From a virus, in IMG/VR virus record IMGVR_UViG_3300025645_000456, positions 1-23,648 of that record: a stretch of DNA of 23,648 nt; one strand, 5' to 3'. Shown in pieces: positions 12,810-22,233 of this stretch (within the stretch, counting starts at the first letter, position 1; each line of letters starts with the position of its first letter). The notes beneath the pieces were generated by a model. It saw only the letters and a program-made list of their open reading frames with translations, was not told the origin of the DNA and searched no databases. The position numbers and the translations under genes were made by a program.

Positions 12810-14144
12810 ATGGTAAACATAGTAAAAGAAATGACATCGGCAGCGACGGGAGCAGCTACCGCACCCGGAACAGTGACGACAACTAAACTCACTGAGGATG
12901 CAGGGACTATTATACAGGACCCATCCCTAACAGGACTAGACCCTCTAGCCCCCACCGCTATTGCAGATACCACCGGACTTGTCACAACAACTCCTACCTC
13001 GTCTTCTCCAACTGTGGGACAAGTAGGCGCAATAGATGATGTCAGTTCTAAACTAGATACTTTAGGTCCTGCAACAGCAGCCCAACTAACTCCCACGGGT
13101 CCCTACGTTGACATGACAGGTGTACAGGCAGGCCCCTCTGCAGGGGCTATTGCTACTGCAGCAACAGACCAGCTAGACCCACGAGCTACCACACAATATC
13201 AGCTAGGCCAGCTAATGTCGTCCCTGCAAAGCGGGGGTCCTATGCCGCCGTGGGCCGCACCAGCGGTTCGCAAAATCGGTTCGGTTATGCAGGCTCGTGG
13301 CTTGGGTTCCAGTTCGATGGCAGGGGCGGCAATGACGCAAGCCCTCATGGAGTCTGGGGTGGCTATTGCCCAGCAGGATGCGAACAAGTACGCAACCATC
13401 CAGTTGCAAAACCTGAACAACAAGCAGCAAACTGCTCTTGCAAATGCCGCCACGTTCGCAGCGATGGACAAGGCGAACCTAAATGCCCGTATGCAGGCTG
13501 CAGTCACGAACGCACAGTCCTTACTTTCAGTAGACTTGAAGAACTTGGACAATGAACAGAAGTCCAGCACCCTAACCTATAGCGCACTTGTTCAGGGTAT
13601 GTTCAAGGATTCAGCAGAAGAGAATGCTCGAAAGCAGTTCAACGCCAAGAACCAGCTACAGGTAGAAGAGTTTTTTGCGGAACTAGGCGCACAGGTGGAT
13701 ACAGCAAATGCTAACCGTGTTGCAGCCATGCGGCAATTTAACACATCAGAAGTTAATGCAATGAGTCAGTTCAATGCGAATATGATAGACTCGCGGGACA
13801 AGTTTAACGCGCAAATGAAGTTCGCAGTTGACCAGTCTAACGTTGTGTGGCGTAGAGAAATTAACACCACGAACACCGCTCTTCAAAACGAAACAAACCG
13901 CATAAACGCCCAGAATGCTTTTAACATGAGCCAGAATGCCTTGAACAATCTTTGGCAGTCGTATCGCGACAACGCTTCTTGGAACTTTCAAAAGAGCGAG
14001 AATGCCAAGCAGCGCGAACACGACATTGGAACACTTGCAATGCAGTTCGCGAACAGCGAGAAGCTATACACCCAAGCTCAAAAGGATGAGTTGGCATCTG
14101 GTATTGGCAACTTTTTAGCGTCGTGGGCAGCTAGTGCTTTATAA
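12810..14144 (+). CDS. Internal virion protein (Asn/Gln/Ala-rich coiled coil)
   Basis: 444 residues from ATG 12810, nine bases after a GGAAGAGGA ribosome site. The first 130 residues are low complexity (Thr/Ala/Pro/Gly). From about 140 on, long helices rich in Asn, Gln and Ala dominate: YATIQLQNLNNKQQTALANA, FNAKNQLQVEEFFAELGAQV, DSRDKFNAQMKFAVDQSNVV and NETNRINAQNAFNMSQNALN. Near-periodic F-N-x-x-x-x-x-A-M spacing marks a long coiled coil. This pattern fits the DNA-ejection or internal core proteins of podoviruses (T7 gp14/gp15 position), which I recall from marine phages. It is followed by three other virion genes. Confidence 0.7.
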   Translation: MVNIVKEMTSAATGAATAPGTVTTTKLTEDAGTIIQDPSLTGLDPLAPTAIADTTGLVTTTPTSSSPTVGQVGAIDDVSSKLDTLGPATAAQLTPTGPYVDMTGVQAGPSAGAIATAATDQLDPRATTQYQLGQLMSSLQSGGPMPPWAAPAVRKIGSVMQARGLGSSSMAGAAMTQALMESGVAIAQQDANKYATIQLQNLNNKQQTALANAATFAAMDKANLNARMQAAVTNAQSLLSVDLKNLDNEQKSSTLTYSALVQGMFKDSAEENARKQFNAKNQLQVEEFFAELGAQVDTANANRVAAMRQFNTSEVNAMSQFNANMIDSRDKFNAQMKFAVDQSNVVWRREINTTNTALQNETNRINAQNAFNMSQNALNNLWQSYRDNASWNFQKSENAKQREHDIGTLAMQFANSEKLYTQAQKDELASGIGNFLASWAASAL

Positions 14145-14156
14145 AGGAATAATTAG

Positions 14157-14726
14157 ATGGATTTTTGGGACACAATTGTAGAGTACGCAGACAAAGCATG
14201 GGACTGGGGCGGGGACCTCGTAGGAGAGGGTGCCGATTGGTTAGTAGGCGTAGAACAATTTACAGATGAAGGGGGCGACTACTCCATAGGGTATGAAGGT
14301 GGGGTGATGGGCTTTCTAGACTCAGCTTTTGACTACAGCACAGGAAGCTCCACTATTCTAGACGCTGCCGGAAACATTATAGGCAGCGGAGCCAGAGCCT
14401 ACTTGCAATCACAAAAGGGAGGAGGACCGTTCCAAACTCCCCAAATAAAAGCTCCCAAAATTACCCGCTCAGCATCTACAGTAAATGTGGCAGGATTATC
14501 TTCTCTTAACAATCCCATAGGAGTAAACAACCCAGATGTACGAGCCGCTATGCAGCGACTTTCTCAGCGAACCAACGTCAACCCACAAATGCAAAGTATT
14601 TCACAACAGTACATGACAAAAAGACAGGGTGCGAAAACTATGGGATTAGAGTCAAGCTCTTTGGCTAGGGTCAGAACCGCACCGGCAGCTTCTGTTCGAA
14701 CAGAGTCCAAACAAGAGGTAGTATAG
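14157..14726 (+). CDS. Virion-associated protein of unknown role
   Basis: 189 residues with AAGGAA nine bases before ATG. The N-terminus is acidic and Trp-rich (MDFWDTIVEYADKAWDWGGD, LVGEGADWLVGVEQF). The middle is Gly/Ser-rich (AAGNIIGSGARAYLQSQKGG), and the last third is polar with VNNPDVRAAMQRLSQRTNVN and a basic end. There is no membrane helix or catalytic motif. Its place between the coiled internal virion protein and the SGHSL-type protein implies a virion or ejection role. I do not recognise a named family. The stop is immediately followed by the next ATG. Confidence 0.62.
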   Translation: MDFWDTIVEYADKAWDWGGDLVGEGADWLVGVEQFTDEGGDYSIGYEGGVMGFLDSAFDYSTGSSTILDAAGNIIGSGARAYLQSQKGGGPFQTPQIKAPKITRSASTVNVAGLSSLNNPIGVNNPDVRAAMQRLSQRTNVNPQMQSISQQYMTKRQGAKTMGLESSSLARVRTAPAASVRTESKQEVV

Positions 14727-15263
14727 ATGACTAGTATTGACCAGCGTTATGGCGATAGGTTCGCCCCTGCACCGTCGGGACATTCCTTAACTCAAGATAA
14801 TTCCCAGTGGCCTTGGGGGCAGCCCCCACAGGATGTTGACCCTGACCTTGCACTGGAAAAAGTGATTGCCAAAATCAAACGGCCCAAGTTGAAAGACGAG
14901 ATGCTAAAGCTGTTGATGATTGGTGTATCTATTGAAGTCATCATTGAGGGCATTATATTTCAGGGGTTCCAAGAGGGCATGTTTACCCCGGACATGGGTA
15001 TGCTTATGAAGCCGTCCCTTGCACTGTTCATTGCGGATTTGGCAGAGGAAGAGAATATCCCATACCGGCTGTTCGAGAATGACAATGCCGGTCAGGAACG
15101 TGAGATGGACGACGAGACATTCTTCCGCATGATGAAAGACAACAACCCCCGCATGTTTGAGTTTGTGCAGGAAAACATAAATGCCAAGATACGCTTGGGC
15201 ATGATGCCAGAACCGCCCGAAGAAGATAAGGGCTTTCTAACTGAAAAGAGGGGGGCGGAATAA
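14727..15263 (+). CDS. Virion structural protein, PAPSGHSLT type
   Basis: 178 residues starting immediately after the previous stop. It opens with FAPAPSGHSLTQDNSQWPWG, QPPQDVDPDLALEKVIAKI, then LLMIGVSIEVIIEGIIFQGF and FTPDMGMLMKPSLALFIADL. The P-S-G-H-S-L-T ... W-P-W ... P-P-x-x-V-D-P ... G-V-S-I-E-x-I-I layout is one I know from structural proteins of marine phages, always in the internal-virion neighbourhood. The two hydrophobic helices are probably buried contacts, not membrane spans. The end overlaps the next start by one base (TAATG). Confidence 0.68.
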   Translation: MTSIDQRYGDRFAPAPSGHSLTQDNSQWPWGQPPQDVDPDLALEKVIAKIKRPKLKDEMLKLLMIGVSIEVIIEGIIFQGFQEGMFTPDMGMLMKPSLALFIADLAEEENIPYRLFENDNAGQEREMDDETFFRMMKDNNPRMFEFVQENINAKIRLGMMPEPPEEDKGFLTEKRGAE

Positions 15264-17146
15264 TGAGCATTGGAATAGCATTCGCAACGGGGGCCTTGAA
15301 GGGCTGGACATCCACCAAAAGAGCTATGTTGGAGACAGAGAAGGCCAAGAAGGCAGCAGAAGTTGCAAATGAAAGGTTCTACGAAGAACAGTTTTTTGAG
15401 TTGGCTGGTAAGGAAGACGCGAACCCTAGTGTCCTCAGTGCATTGGCAAAAAAGACGGGTATGACAGATATTGAAATTGCCAACACGGTTAATAAAGTTG
15501 GAAGTACTTTTGGTTATAATCAACTTCAGTTTCCGAAGCCTTACAAAACATGGACAGAAGATATTTCCAGACTTCAGGATAAAACAAAAGCTGGAGGAAC
15601 TTGGCTAACTACATACAATAATATTTCTGCAGATATCACTCAACAAGACAGAATGATAAATCACTTTAGTCAAAATCCAGAAGATTTACAGTCTTTTAAA
15701 AATGATGTGCAGATGTACTCTGCCCTGTACATTGACGGTCAAAGACTAAACAAGGTGACTGGGAGTGTCGAGTCAGAATACATACACCCCGAAGACCAGT
15801 TTAAAAACCTGTTCACTTTTATGAATAAACTACAGCCTGCAATTAAAGGGGAGCCAAACGCTGCTAATCAGGTTACAGAAACCGCGTACTCAACGTTGAT
15901 AGAAAACGAAGTAACAATGGGGCTTATAAACAACCCTGAAAATGCTTTTGTATTTTCTTTTCTTACTGTCGATGGAAAAACAAAAAATGATGCCTACGAG
16001 TTTGCTGACCAGACTGATATAGATGCCGTAGGACGACTAGCCACAAATTTAGGATACGGTGGTGACAGAAAAGGAATACAAACACTGATAACAAACTATT
16101 CGGATATCGGACGAGCATCAAGTACGGAAGAAGCTTTTGATAGCCTACTATCTGCTGTAGAGATGGAAAAGCTGGGGTACGGAATGTTGTCCAAAACTCT
16201 TGGCGGTGACCAAGTTATGAACCAACAATTTTCACAATACATTAAAGACGAGTTTGGTGGGGACCATCGTGCGGCTATCCAAGCGTACGCTCCCCTAATT
16301 AAATTAAAAGAAGATAAGGTTCCTGTGGTTGCTGGTATACCAAAAAGAACAGTGATGAAACCCCCTGAAGATTATTTCAAAAACAACGGTCTTAAAAGAG
16401 CGAAAGTAATCGACCAGTATGAGGCAAACCAAACCGCTCTTCGTCAACTTGCCAAATTAAACGAATTGCTTCAACAGGACAATACCCCTACAGGTTTAAA
16501 AGCCGCAATGCAAGCTGTTGGTTTTGGTATTTTTGGAGAGGGCGGTCAGCTAAGTCAGTTTTTTGGAAGTTTTGAAACAGAAGATGGTACAAATGCAGAA
16601 ACTCTATCAGAAGTAGCAGTACGTGCAGGATTTCTTTCTAAAGAATCAGCCATGAATTTATCAGTAATTGATTCGTTGAAGTTATCTCTTGCAGCGCAGA
16701 TGGCTCGTGCCGTAGACCCATCAGGTCGCTTGTCGAACCAAGACTTTGAAATACAGTTACGACGTTTAGGTCAAACAGGGTTGTTTACATCTAAGCCACA
16801 GGCTACTGCTGGTTTAAGTCAAGTCATTGACGATTTCGAAACCAATAGTCGTCGTTTACAGGTTCTATATGAAGTTGCACAAGTTGATGCGACAGAATTT
16901 GGAAAACGTGAAATTCGCGTCTTAAAAGCTGACTCAGTAATTCGTCGTATTGAATATGCAAACTATACGAATACAACACCCAGAACTACCATAGACAACT
17001 CTACCAGTGAAGAGCCAAAGGACAATTTGGTGCTGGACCCTTCAGGGTATTATACGGATGGACAAGGTAACTTTTACACTGATAAGGACGGTACAAAACC
17101 AGCGGCTGCAGAAGATGTTTTAAAAGCAATGGGAGTGGGGACCTAA
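15263..17146 (+). CDS. Large internal virion protein with DPSGRLSNQD motif
   Basis: 627 residues, mostly helical. It begins with MSIGIAFATGALKGWTSTKR and a charged helix (EKAKKAAEVANERFYEEQFF). The body is charged and amphipathic with no enzyme motif. The C-terminal third contains LKLSLAAQMARAVDPSGRLS, NQDFEIQLRRLGQ (D485 to F495), a motif also present in the small protein at 114-434. Similar D-P-x-G-R-L-S motifs occur in phage ejection proteins as I recall. It is followed by a 1491-residue protein, and the pair fits the inner-core proteins of podoviruses that form a channel across the host envelope. Which T7 counterpart it matches is unclear. Confidence 0.68.
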   Translation: MSIGIAFATGALKGWTSTKRAMLETEKAKKAAEVANERFYEEQFFELAGKEDANPSVLSALAKKTGMTDIEIANTVNKVGSTFGYNQLQFPKPYKTWTEDISRLQDKTKAGGTWLTTYNNISADITQQDRMINHFSQNPEDLQSFKNDVQMYSALYIDGQRLNKVTGSVESEYIHPEDQFKNLFTFMNKLQPAIKGEPNAANQVTETAYSTLIENEVTMGLINNPENAFVFSFLTVDGKTKNDAYEFADQTDIDAVGRLATNLGYGGDRKGIQTLITNYSDIGRASSTEEAFDSLLSAVEMEKLGYGMLSKTLGGDQVMNQQFSQYIKDEFGGDHRAAIQAYAPLIKLKEDKVPVVAGIPKRTVMKPPEDYFKNNGLKRAKVIDQYEANQTALRQLAKLNELLQQDNTPTGLKAAMQAVGFGIFGEGGQLSQFFGSFETEDGTNAETLSEVAVRAGFLSKESAMNLSVIDSLKLSLAAQMARAVDPSGRLSNQDFEIQLRRLGQTGLFTSKPQATAGLSQVIDDFETNSRRLQVLYEVAQVDATEFGKREIRVLKADSVIRRIEYANYTNTTPRTTIDNSTSEEPKDNLVLDPSGYYTDGQGNFYTDKDGTKPAAAEDVLKAMGVGT

Positions 17147-17149
17147 CCT

Positions 17150-20100
17150 ATGGCAGAGCCACAAGAAGTTTCAAAGCCTGTGGAAGAACGGGACATTGTA
17201 GGATTCGATAAATCTGGGGATGCTCCGGCTACGGATACCAAACCCCAGCGCATATCTATTGCTCCCGTAGAAAGAATGGTTGAGCTAGGCGATGCTGCCA
17301 AGACAGATGTTGTTTTAGACCCTGTTGTTGGAGTCACGACAAAATCAACTGCCCTAGCTCCTGCTGCAGCAGAAGACATCCAAGCCCAACAGACGGGTAC
17401 TGCGTGGGAAGATGTTCTTGCGGGTAGGGTAGAACAGGTAGGCGACATTAAGATTAATGACCGTGTTTTGGAGTTTGCGAACAAAAATCCAAAGGCCATG
17501 CTTGCTTTGCGTTCTGCGTGGGCCAAGTCGTCACAGCCAAAGGTTCCCGGCGAGGACGTTATCATACCGTTCACTCGTGAGGGAGAAGTGGTTGCCTCTA
17601 CTGTTATAGAAGACCCCTTGATGGTTCCGGCTGCAGAACGCTACGCCCAAGGTCGCTTGGAACTAGACAACCTTGTTTCCCAATATGTACAGGACCCGAT
17701 GGTTCGTCAAATATTCGTGAACCGGTTTGAAACTGGGGACTTCTATAGCTCCCTAGAGACACGCCTAGCAGAAGCAGGGCAGTTCGTCGTTACAGGCATT
17801 CCTATGGCTAGTATCATGGGATATCATGCCTTGGGTGCGTACACTGACTCCCAGCAGAAGGGAACTACCTTTTCAGACGAGTGGAGTTCGCGGGGCAATG
17901 ACATAGACCAAGCCTTGGATTCTACCTACAAAGCCATAGATAGCGTATTGCCAAACCCAACTATGAAGATGGCGTTTAATGATAGCATTCACGATGAGCT
18001 ACAGACCAAACTAGACAACAACGAGATTACTGAGGAACAGTACAACTCTCGTGCAATGATTGAGTTAGAAGACGGTACGCTACAGAAAAAAGAATTTATA
18101 ACAGATGAAGCATCCGCAAACCTCATTGACCTAGCGTTTAACAGGTTACCTAAATCTCAAAAGTTCGGCGTTATGTTTCTTGAGAATGTGATTGGCCTAG
18201 CAGGTCCCGGTCAGGTTCGTAGTCTAGGGGCAGTTCGGAAGTTTGAAAAGTTAAAGGATTCGTACAAGGGTACTAAGACAGGCGATTTATTAGCTGATGT
18301 GGATGACCCGTTTGAGGCTGCTCAGATAATTAACAATGCGGCAGGACGAACCAAGATAAATATAAAAGCCTTGAGTGTTGGTATCGCTCAACAGAGAACT
18401 ACTCAGGCTATGGGTAGACTAGATACTGACCTGCGCGAACTAGACCTAGAGATGGACTCTCTAGTTCGTCAGGGTACGCTCAAAACCAGTTCGGAGTACA
18501 AGGTTCTGGAAGGTCAGCGTCAGAATTTAATTAACCGCAAGATGAATGCCAAGTATACCTTGAAGGCATATCCGTACTTGAAGCAAAATACAGAGGATGC
18601 GCTCATACTGTCGGCTGCACAACTTGGTGCGCGAGAGTACCTAGCTGAACCATTTGGACTAGACCCCATGACCGCCGAAGCTCTTGGGTTAGTTACTATG
18701 GCAGTAGGGGGAGCGTCTATAACTAGATGGGTAGGCGGCAAAGCTGCTAACTTTGTTAGCGCACCCAAGCTAGGTTTCGGAGATAGCGTACATAGTATTG
18801 CAGACATAGTTACCTTTGGAAAAATGAAAGGGTTTCAACTACAAGACAATACCATAAACGAATACATAAAAGCAGTACGACTCGAAACTAACAATCCTAA
18901 CTTTGATTTGACATCACAGCAGCGCAAGGGAATCAACTATTCAATCAGACTAATTAACAATACCACATCTCCCCAAGCCCGCGAACAGATTTTGCAGGCA
19001 ATTGATGACTACGTTGAATTACAGGATAGGATTGTGGGACAGTTCCCGGAAGCCGCACAAGCTCAAGCAAGAGAGTTGTTTACCCAATCATTCTCCACTG
19101 CCTCTGGACTAGGCCCTATGGCAGCGTTGCACTCATTGGCTGTAAATAAGATTGATGCTAAACAACTAAAGAAGTTCGACGGAACCTACATGACAGACAT
19201 CATGGAACAGGCCGATGCACAGGTTCGCGCAACGGAAGCTGCCTTAGATAACTTTCAGGAATTTATAAGAGGGACCGACGGAATTGCAGACCGGGAATCG
19301 TTAGAGGCGATGCTAGATAGCACCCGGAAGGCGACAGAGAAGTTTAAAGATGACTTGAGGAGACGAACAGAAACAACCCAAGAGGTTATGGCTGATATTC
19401 GCAAACAGGTTCTTGCAGACCCTACCATTGATATACCAGAAGGATTTCTTAAAAATCTGGTAGAAGTCGATGTTGCTATGAAGAAGCGGCTGGGTACACT
19501 TGTTGACGAACGTAAAGCAATAGGCGAAGTCGTCACGGATATCTATGAGGGCGTTACAAAGCGAGTAACAGCCCTGAAGGGTCGTCGAGGAAAGGGTAAG
19601 GGATACACAGCAGCACTGTCTCGTGCTATGGAAGATACCCTAGACGCTCACCTAGAAAGCATGTATGCAAAGGGCGATGCAGCTTACAACGGGGTTCGCG
19701 AAGCCGCTAAAACATCTGAGCCTATTGACATGCACGATGCTGTTGTTGACCTGATGAATAAAGCAGGTGACACAGACATGGCTACCTTCTTTAGTCCCAG
19801 CGGGCAGTTCTTTGCAGGACGTATGGGTCGCATGGCTTACAAAACATTTGATGACATGGTAAAACGAACCATACCCGAAGACGCTATGGCTGAAATTCGA
19901 ACTGTCTTAATAAGCAATGGAAGCGGTGAAGAACTCGTCAATAGCATGACAAACCTCGAAGTAGCCCTCGAAATGCAGCGAATCTCGCCCACCTTCCGTC
20001 CCTTTGCCAAGGCAAACGCCTACGAGGTCGATGAGATGCGACGTTCTTTTAGGGATTATGCCTATGGTGTTAGCAAAACCAAGCCTGAACTGGCTAATGA

Positions 20101-21625
20101 GGCTAAGATGTTTAAGCAGACTATGGACAGAGCTATTCGAAATCAAGACGAGGCAATGTTTAATCTGTTGTCCAAAGCTCGTACAAAATACAAAGACGAA
20201 ATAGGCGATAGACTACGAAGGGGCAGTACGGTTCGCAAACTGGACGACTCTAGGGAGGGTGGAGAGAAGGTATCTGTAGAAGCATCCGACATGACACGGT
20301 ATCGCTACGCAAACGAAACTCCTCTTAGTAACTACCGCCCAATAACAGGGAAGATAACAGGAGCCTTGCAGGGTAAACCTGCTGACCAAGAAGCTCTTAG
20401 AACTATGGTTCAAAACCTTGCAACCGACTGGGGCGATAGAGTCAACGGACAGGTGGTCTTTAATCTAGATACTCCTGAAGGCAAGGCCAAGTTCGAAGCC
20501 ATTCAAAATATACTTCACGAACAGGTGTACGCCGACTGGACCGAACGAGCCATAGCTGTCTTTGAAAAAACAGATGGCCCTGCGAGTATACTAGATGGCG
20601 GCTATAATTTTAAGAACCTTGCAGACCAAGATGTCATAGAAGAGATAACCACTATTAGAGTTATACAGGGTGGTGGTCCCCCGAAGGAAGTACCCCTGAT
20701 AAACCTAGGGGACATGTATGCCGACCAGAGGGACATAAGCAAGCTCATCAGGGACAGCAAGAATGTTCAGAAAAGGTACAAAGATTTTGCATCCGACTTT
20801 GCAGATGCTTCTAGCCAAGCTAAGTTAAATGCTGCGAACAACGTAAAGCTGGATGAAGATTCCCTAAACGTACTACAGAGGTTTACAGGAGATATAACTC
20901 CTGATGATTTCTACAACCTGTATGTCTTAAATGGTTCGCAAAGTAAGTTAGATACCCTACGAACCAGCTTTGTTTCTGCCGTTGTCAAAACAGGCAAGAC
21001 ACAAAAAGAAGCGGAAGCCATGCTAGACCGTGCAATCAGCGGCATGATATCCAAAGGCTTTATGAACCGTGGAAGTCTTCAGCCTGTACAGGGCATGAAG
21101 ATGACAGCCTTGAACATGGATAAGATGAAGGTTCGTCAATTCACAAGCCCTCAGACGATGCTCTTAGACATTCAGGATAATCGTGAAATACTAGACTCCA
21201 TGCTAGGAGCAGACCACGTAGATTACCTGCGCGATATTGCAGACTTCCTAGACCGTGCTGCTGGTTCCCGGATGAACATAGACGGCGTTGTAAACGGATA
21301 CTCTGTCAACGAGGGCTTGAGTCGCCTCTATAACATCAGCAGAGGAATGGTCAGCCCCCTCTACGTTACTTCAGAATTTGCAGTTAGAATTGCTGCACAG
21401 TCAGGTATAGAAACCCTACAACTTGCAGCCGGAAACAAAGAAGCGGCACGGATAATAAACAACATGTTCAAGTACCCTGAATTGGTTACACGGACAGACA
21501 TCGACAATTTGAATGGTCTATTGACTGAGTTTGTTTTTACAGAACTGGCTCGTATAGGCCAACGTGAACTACCCACACTATATGATGAGGAACAAGAAGA
21601 TGATGAAACCAATATCCAAGAATAA
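17150..21625 (+). CDS. Giant internal virion / ejection protein
   Basis: 1491 residues, the largest gene here. The first 60 residues are acidic and disordered-looking. Long helical regions follow (LDTDLRELDLEMDSLVRQ, KATEKFKDDLRRRTETTQEV, AMDRAIRNQ-type stretches), with limited hydrophobic patches such as ALGLVTMAVGGASITRWVGG. The C-terminal part has SVNEGLSRLYNISRGMVSPL, YVTSEFAVRIAAQSGIETLQ and RIINNMFKYPE, a pattern I recall from the ends of giant internal proteins of marine podoviruses. Size, place and composition match T7 gp16-class ejection proteins. I do not see a lytic transglycosylase E-S domain in the N-terminal region, so cell-wall cutting is not supported. The acidic end overlaps the next gene. 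Confidence 0.72.
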   Translation: MAEPQEVSKPVEERDIVGFDKSGDAPATDTKPQRISIAPVERMVELGDAAKTDVVLDPVVGVTTKSTALAPAAAEDIQAQQTGTAWEDVLAGRVEQVGDIKINDRVLEFANKNPKAMLALRSAWAKSSQPKVPGEDVIIPFTREGEVVASTVIEDPLMVPAAERYAQGRLELDNLVSQYVQDPMVRQIFVNRFETGDFYSSLETRLAEAGQFVVTGIPMASIMGYHALGAYTDSQQKGTTFSDEWSSRGNDIDQALDSTYKAIDSVLPNPTMKMAFNDSIHDELQTKLDNNEITEEQYNSRAMIELEDGTLQKKEFITDEASANLIDLAFNRLPKSQKFGVMFLENVIGLAGPGQVRSLGAVRKFEKLKDSYKGTKTGDLLADVDDPFEAAQIINNAAGRTKINIKALSVGIAQQRTTQAMGRLDTDLRELDLEMDSLVRQGTLKTSSEYKVLEGQRQNLINRKMNAKYTLKAYPYLKQNTEDALILSAAQLGAREYLAEPFGLDPMTAEALGLVTMAVGGASITRWVGGKAANFVSAPKLGFGDSVHSIADIVTFGKMKGFQLQDNTINEYIKAVRLETNNPNFDLTSQQRKGINYSIRLINNTTSPQAREQILQAIDDYVELQDRIVGQFPEAAQAQARELFTQSFSTASGLGPMAALHSLAVNKIDAKQLKKFDGTYMTDIMEQADAQVRATEAALDNFQEFIRGTDGIADRESLEAMLDSTRKATEKFKDDLRRRTETTQEVMADIRKQVLADPTIDIPEGFLKNLVEVDVAMKKRLGTLVDERKAIGEVVTDIYEGVTKRVTALKGRRGKGKGYTAALSRAMEDTLDAHLESMYAKGDAAYNGVREAAKTSEPIDMHDAVVDLMNKAGDTDMATFFSPSGQFFAGRMGRMAYKTFDDMVKRTIPEDAMAEIRTVLISNGSGEELVNSMTNLEVALEMQRISPTFRPFAKANAYEVDEMRRSFRDYAYGVSKTKPELANEAKMFKQTMDRAIRNQDEAMFNLLSKARTKYKDEIGDRLRRGSTVRKLDDSREGGEKVSVEASDMTRYRYANETPLSNYRPITGKITGALQGKPADQEALRTMVQNLATDWGDRVNGQVVFNLDTPEGKAKFEAIQNILHEQVYADWTERAIAVFEKTDGPASILDGGYNFKNLADQDVIEEITTIRVIQGGGPPKEVPLINLGDMYADQRDISKLIRDSKNVQKRYKDFASDFADASSQAKLNAANNVKLDEDSLNVLQRFTGDITPDDFYNLYVLNGSQSKLDTLRTSFVSAVVKTGKTQKEAEAMLDRAISGMISKGFMNRGSLQPVQGMKMTALNMDKMKVRQFTSPQTMLLDIQDNREILDSMLGADHVDYLRDIADFLDRAAGSRMNIDGVVNGYSVNEGLSRLYNISRGMVSPLYVTSEFAVRIAAQSGIETLQLAAGNKEAARIINNMFKYPELVTRTDIDNLNGLLTEFVFTELARIGQRELPTLYDEEQEDDETNIQE

Positions 21626-21857
21626 CAAAGGACTTCCTAAACTACCCAAATCAGTTCGTAACAGCATGGGCTTCATGGCTCGTGGCGGTAAAGCCAAGAA
21701 CTACGCCTATGGCTCTACGGTTCGCAGCCCCATGAACCCGGAAACAAACATGAACCCACAAATGAATCCTATGATGCCCCGCGCACAGAAGGGTATGATG
21801 CAGCCGATGATGGGTATGATGTATGGCGGAAAGGCCAAGAAAAAGAATGGCTCCTAA
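21600..21857 (+). CDS. Small Met/Gly/Lys-rich basic protein
   Basis: 85 residues from ATG 21600 (or 21603), seven bases after GAGGAA; longer readings from 21564 lack this support. It overlaps the giant virion gene by 26 nt. The sequence has GLPKLPKSVRNSMGFMARGG, a Pro/Met/Asn run (MNPETNMNPQMNPMMP), and MQPMMGMMYGGKAKKK near the end. The last part mirrors the MMHGGKVKKK end of the basic protein at 114-434. Met/Gly/Lys-rich proteins like this are common and uncharacterised in marine phages. The function is unknown. Confidence 0.62.
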   Translation: MMKPISKNNKGLPKLPKSVRNSMGFMARGGKAKNYAYGSTVRSPMNPETNMNPQMNPMMPRAQKGMMQPMMGMMYGGKAKKKNGS

Positions 21858-22008
21858 AATCAAAACAGTTCCGGCACCGCGAGGTTACCACTGGATGAAG
21901 AAGGGTGCGGGGTATCAGCTAATGAAAAACCCCAAGGACGGCTATAAACGTCACAAGGGGTCTAGTTTACGCGCTCGTTTCTCTGTTCAAGAAAAACACA
22001 GTAAATAG
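21847..22008 (+). CDS. Small basic protein, KTVPAPRGYHWM type
   Basis: 53 residues from ATG 21847, overlapping the previous gene by 11 nt. An ATG at 21823 would add eight residues but has no better ribosome site. It reads IKTVPAPRGYHWMKKGAGYQ, LMKNPKDGYKRHKGSSLRA and a basic end. I recall this P-A-P-(K/R)-G-Y-H-W-M ... L-M-K-x-P-x-x-G-Y-x-x-H-K-G pattern in very short phage proteins of unknown function. It is the last gene on the plus strand; the stop directly abuts the stop of the first minus-strand gene. Confidence 0.68.
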   Translation: MAPKIKTVPAPRGYHWMKKGAGYQLMKNPKDGYKRHKGSSLRARFSVQEKHSK

Positions 22009-22024
22009 TTAGATATATCTACTA
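22006..22024. repeat. AT-rich palindrome at the convergent gene junction
   Basis: TAGATATATCTA at 22010-22021 is a perfect 12-bp palindrome. It extends to an imperfect 19-base one (22006-22024) with a single bulged T. It covers both stop codons of the convergent genes. It has no GC stem and no T-run on either strand, so it does not look like an intrinsic terminator. Confidence 0.5.
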
Positions 22025-22233
22025 GACCTCTCCATCATCTCATTTCCTACTGATTTTAAATAACGCAAAAGACTTGCTACCTTGAAGGTTCCTTCATAAG
22101 ATGGCAGGTCTTTTTCCATTAGGCGGCTAAACTGTTCGGGGTCTACAGAGTCCATATCCAACTCTATGTTTCCCTTATCATTCATGTGTGCTGTGAACTT
22201 AAACAGTTCAGCTTTAGGATGCTTGTTGCTCAT
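22009..22233 (-). CDS. Unknown small protein
   Basis: 74 residues on the minus strand, from ATG at 22233 to TAA at 22009-22011. It overlaps the nuclease-like gene by 20 nt. Segments are FKFTAHMNDKGNIELDMDSV, DPEQFSRLMEKDL and VASLLRYLKSVGNEMMERS. The pattern is one short strand pair and two helices. It has no cysteine, membrane segment or known motif. It is the last gene of the minus-strand DNA-metabolism run, which suggests a replication or nucleotide-related accessory, but nothing in the sequence proves it. Confidence 0.6.
   Translation of the reverse strand: MSNKHPKAELFKFTAHMNDKGNIELDMDSVDPEQFSRLMEKDLPSYEGTFKVASLLRYLKSVGNEMMERSSRYI

Noticed and set aside
14691-14704. Perfect 14-bp palindrome TCTGTTCGAACAGA
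   Set aside because: It is wholly inside a coding region near the end of the 14157-14726 gene, with no promoter close by. It does not match the GTTC-N7-GTTC form of alphaproteobacterial SOS boxes.
17150-21625. Lytic transglycosylase domain in the giant virion protein
   Set aside because: T7 gp16 carries one at its N-terminus, but here the first 150 residues are acidic and low complexity and no E-S-x-(F/Y)-N-type motif was seen.
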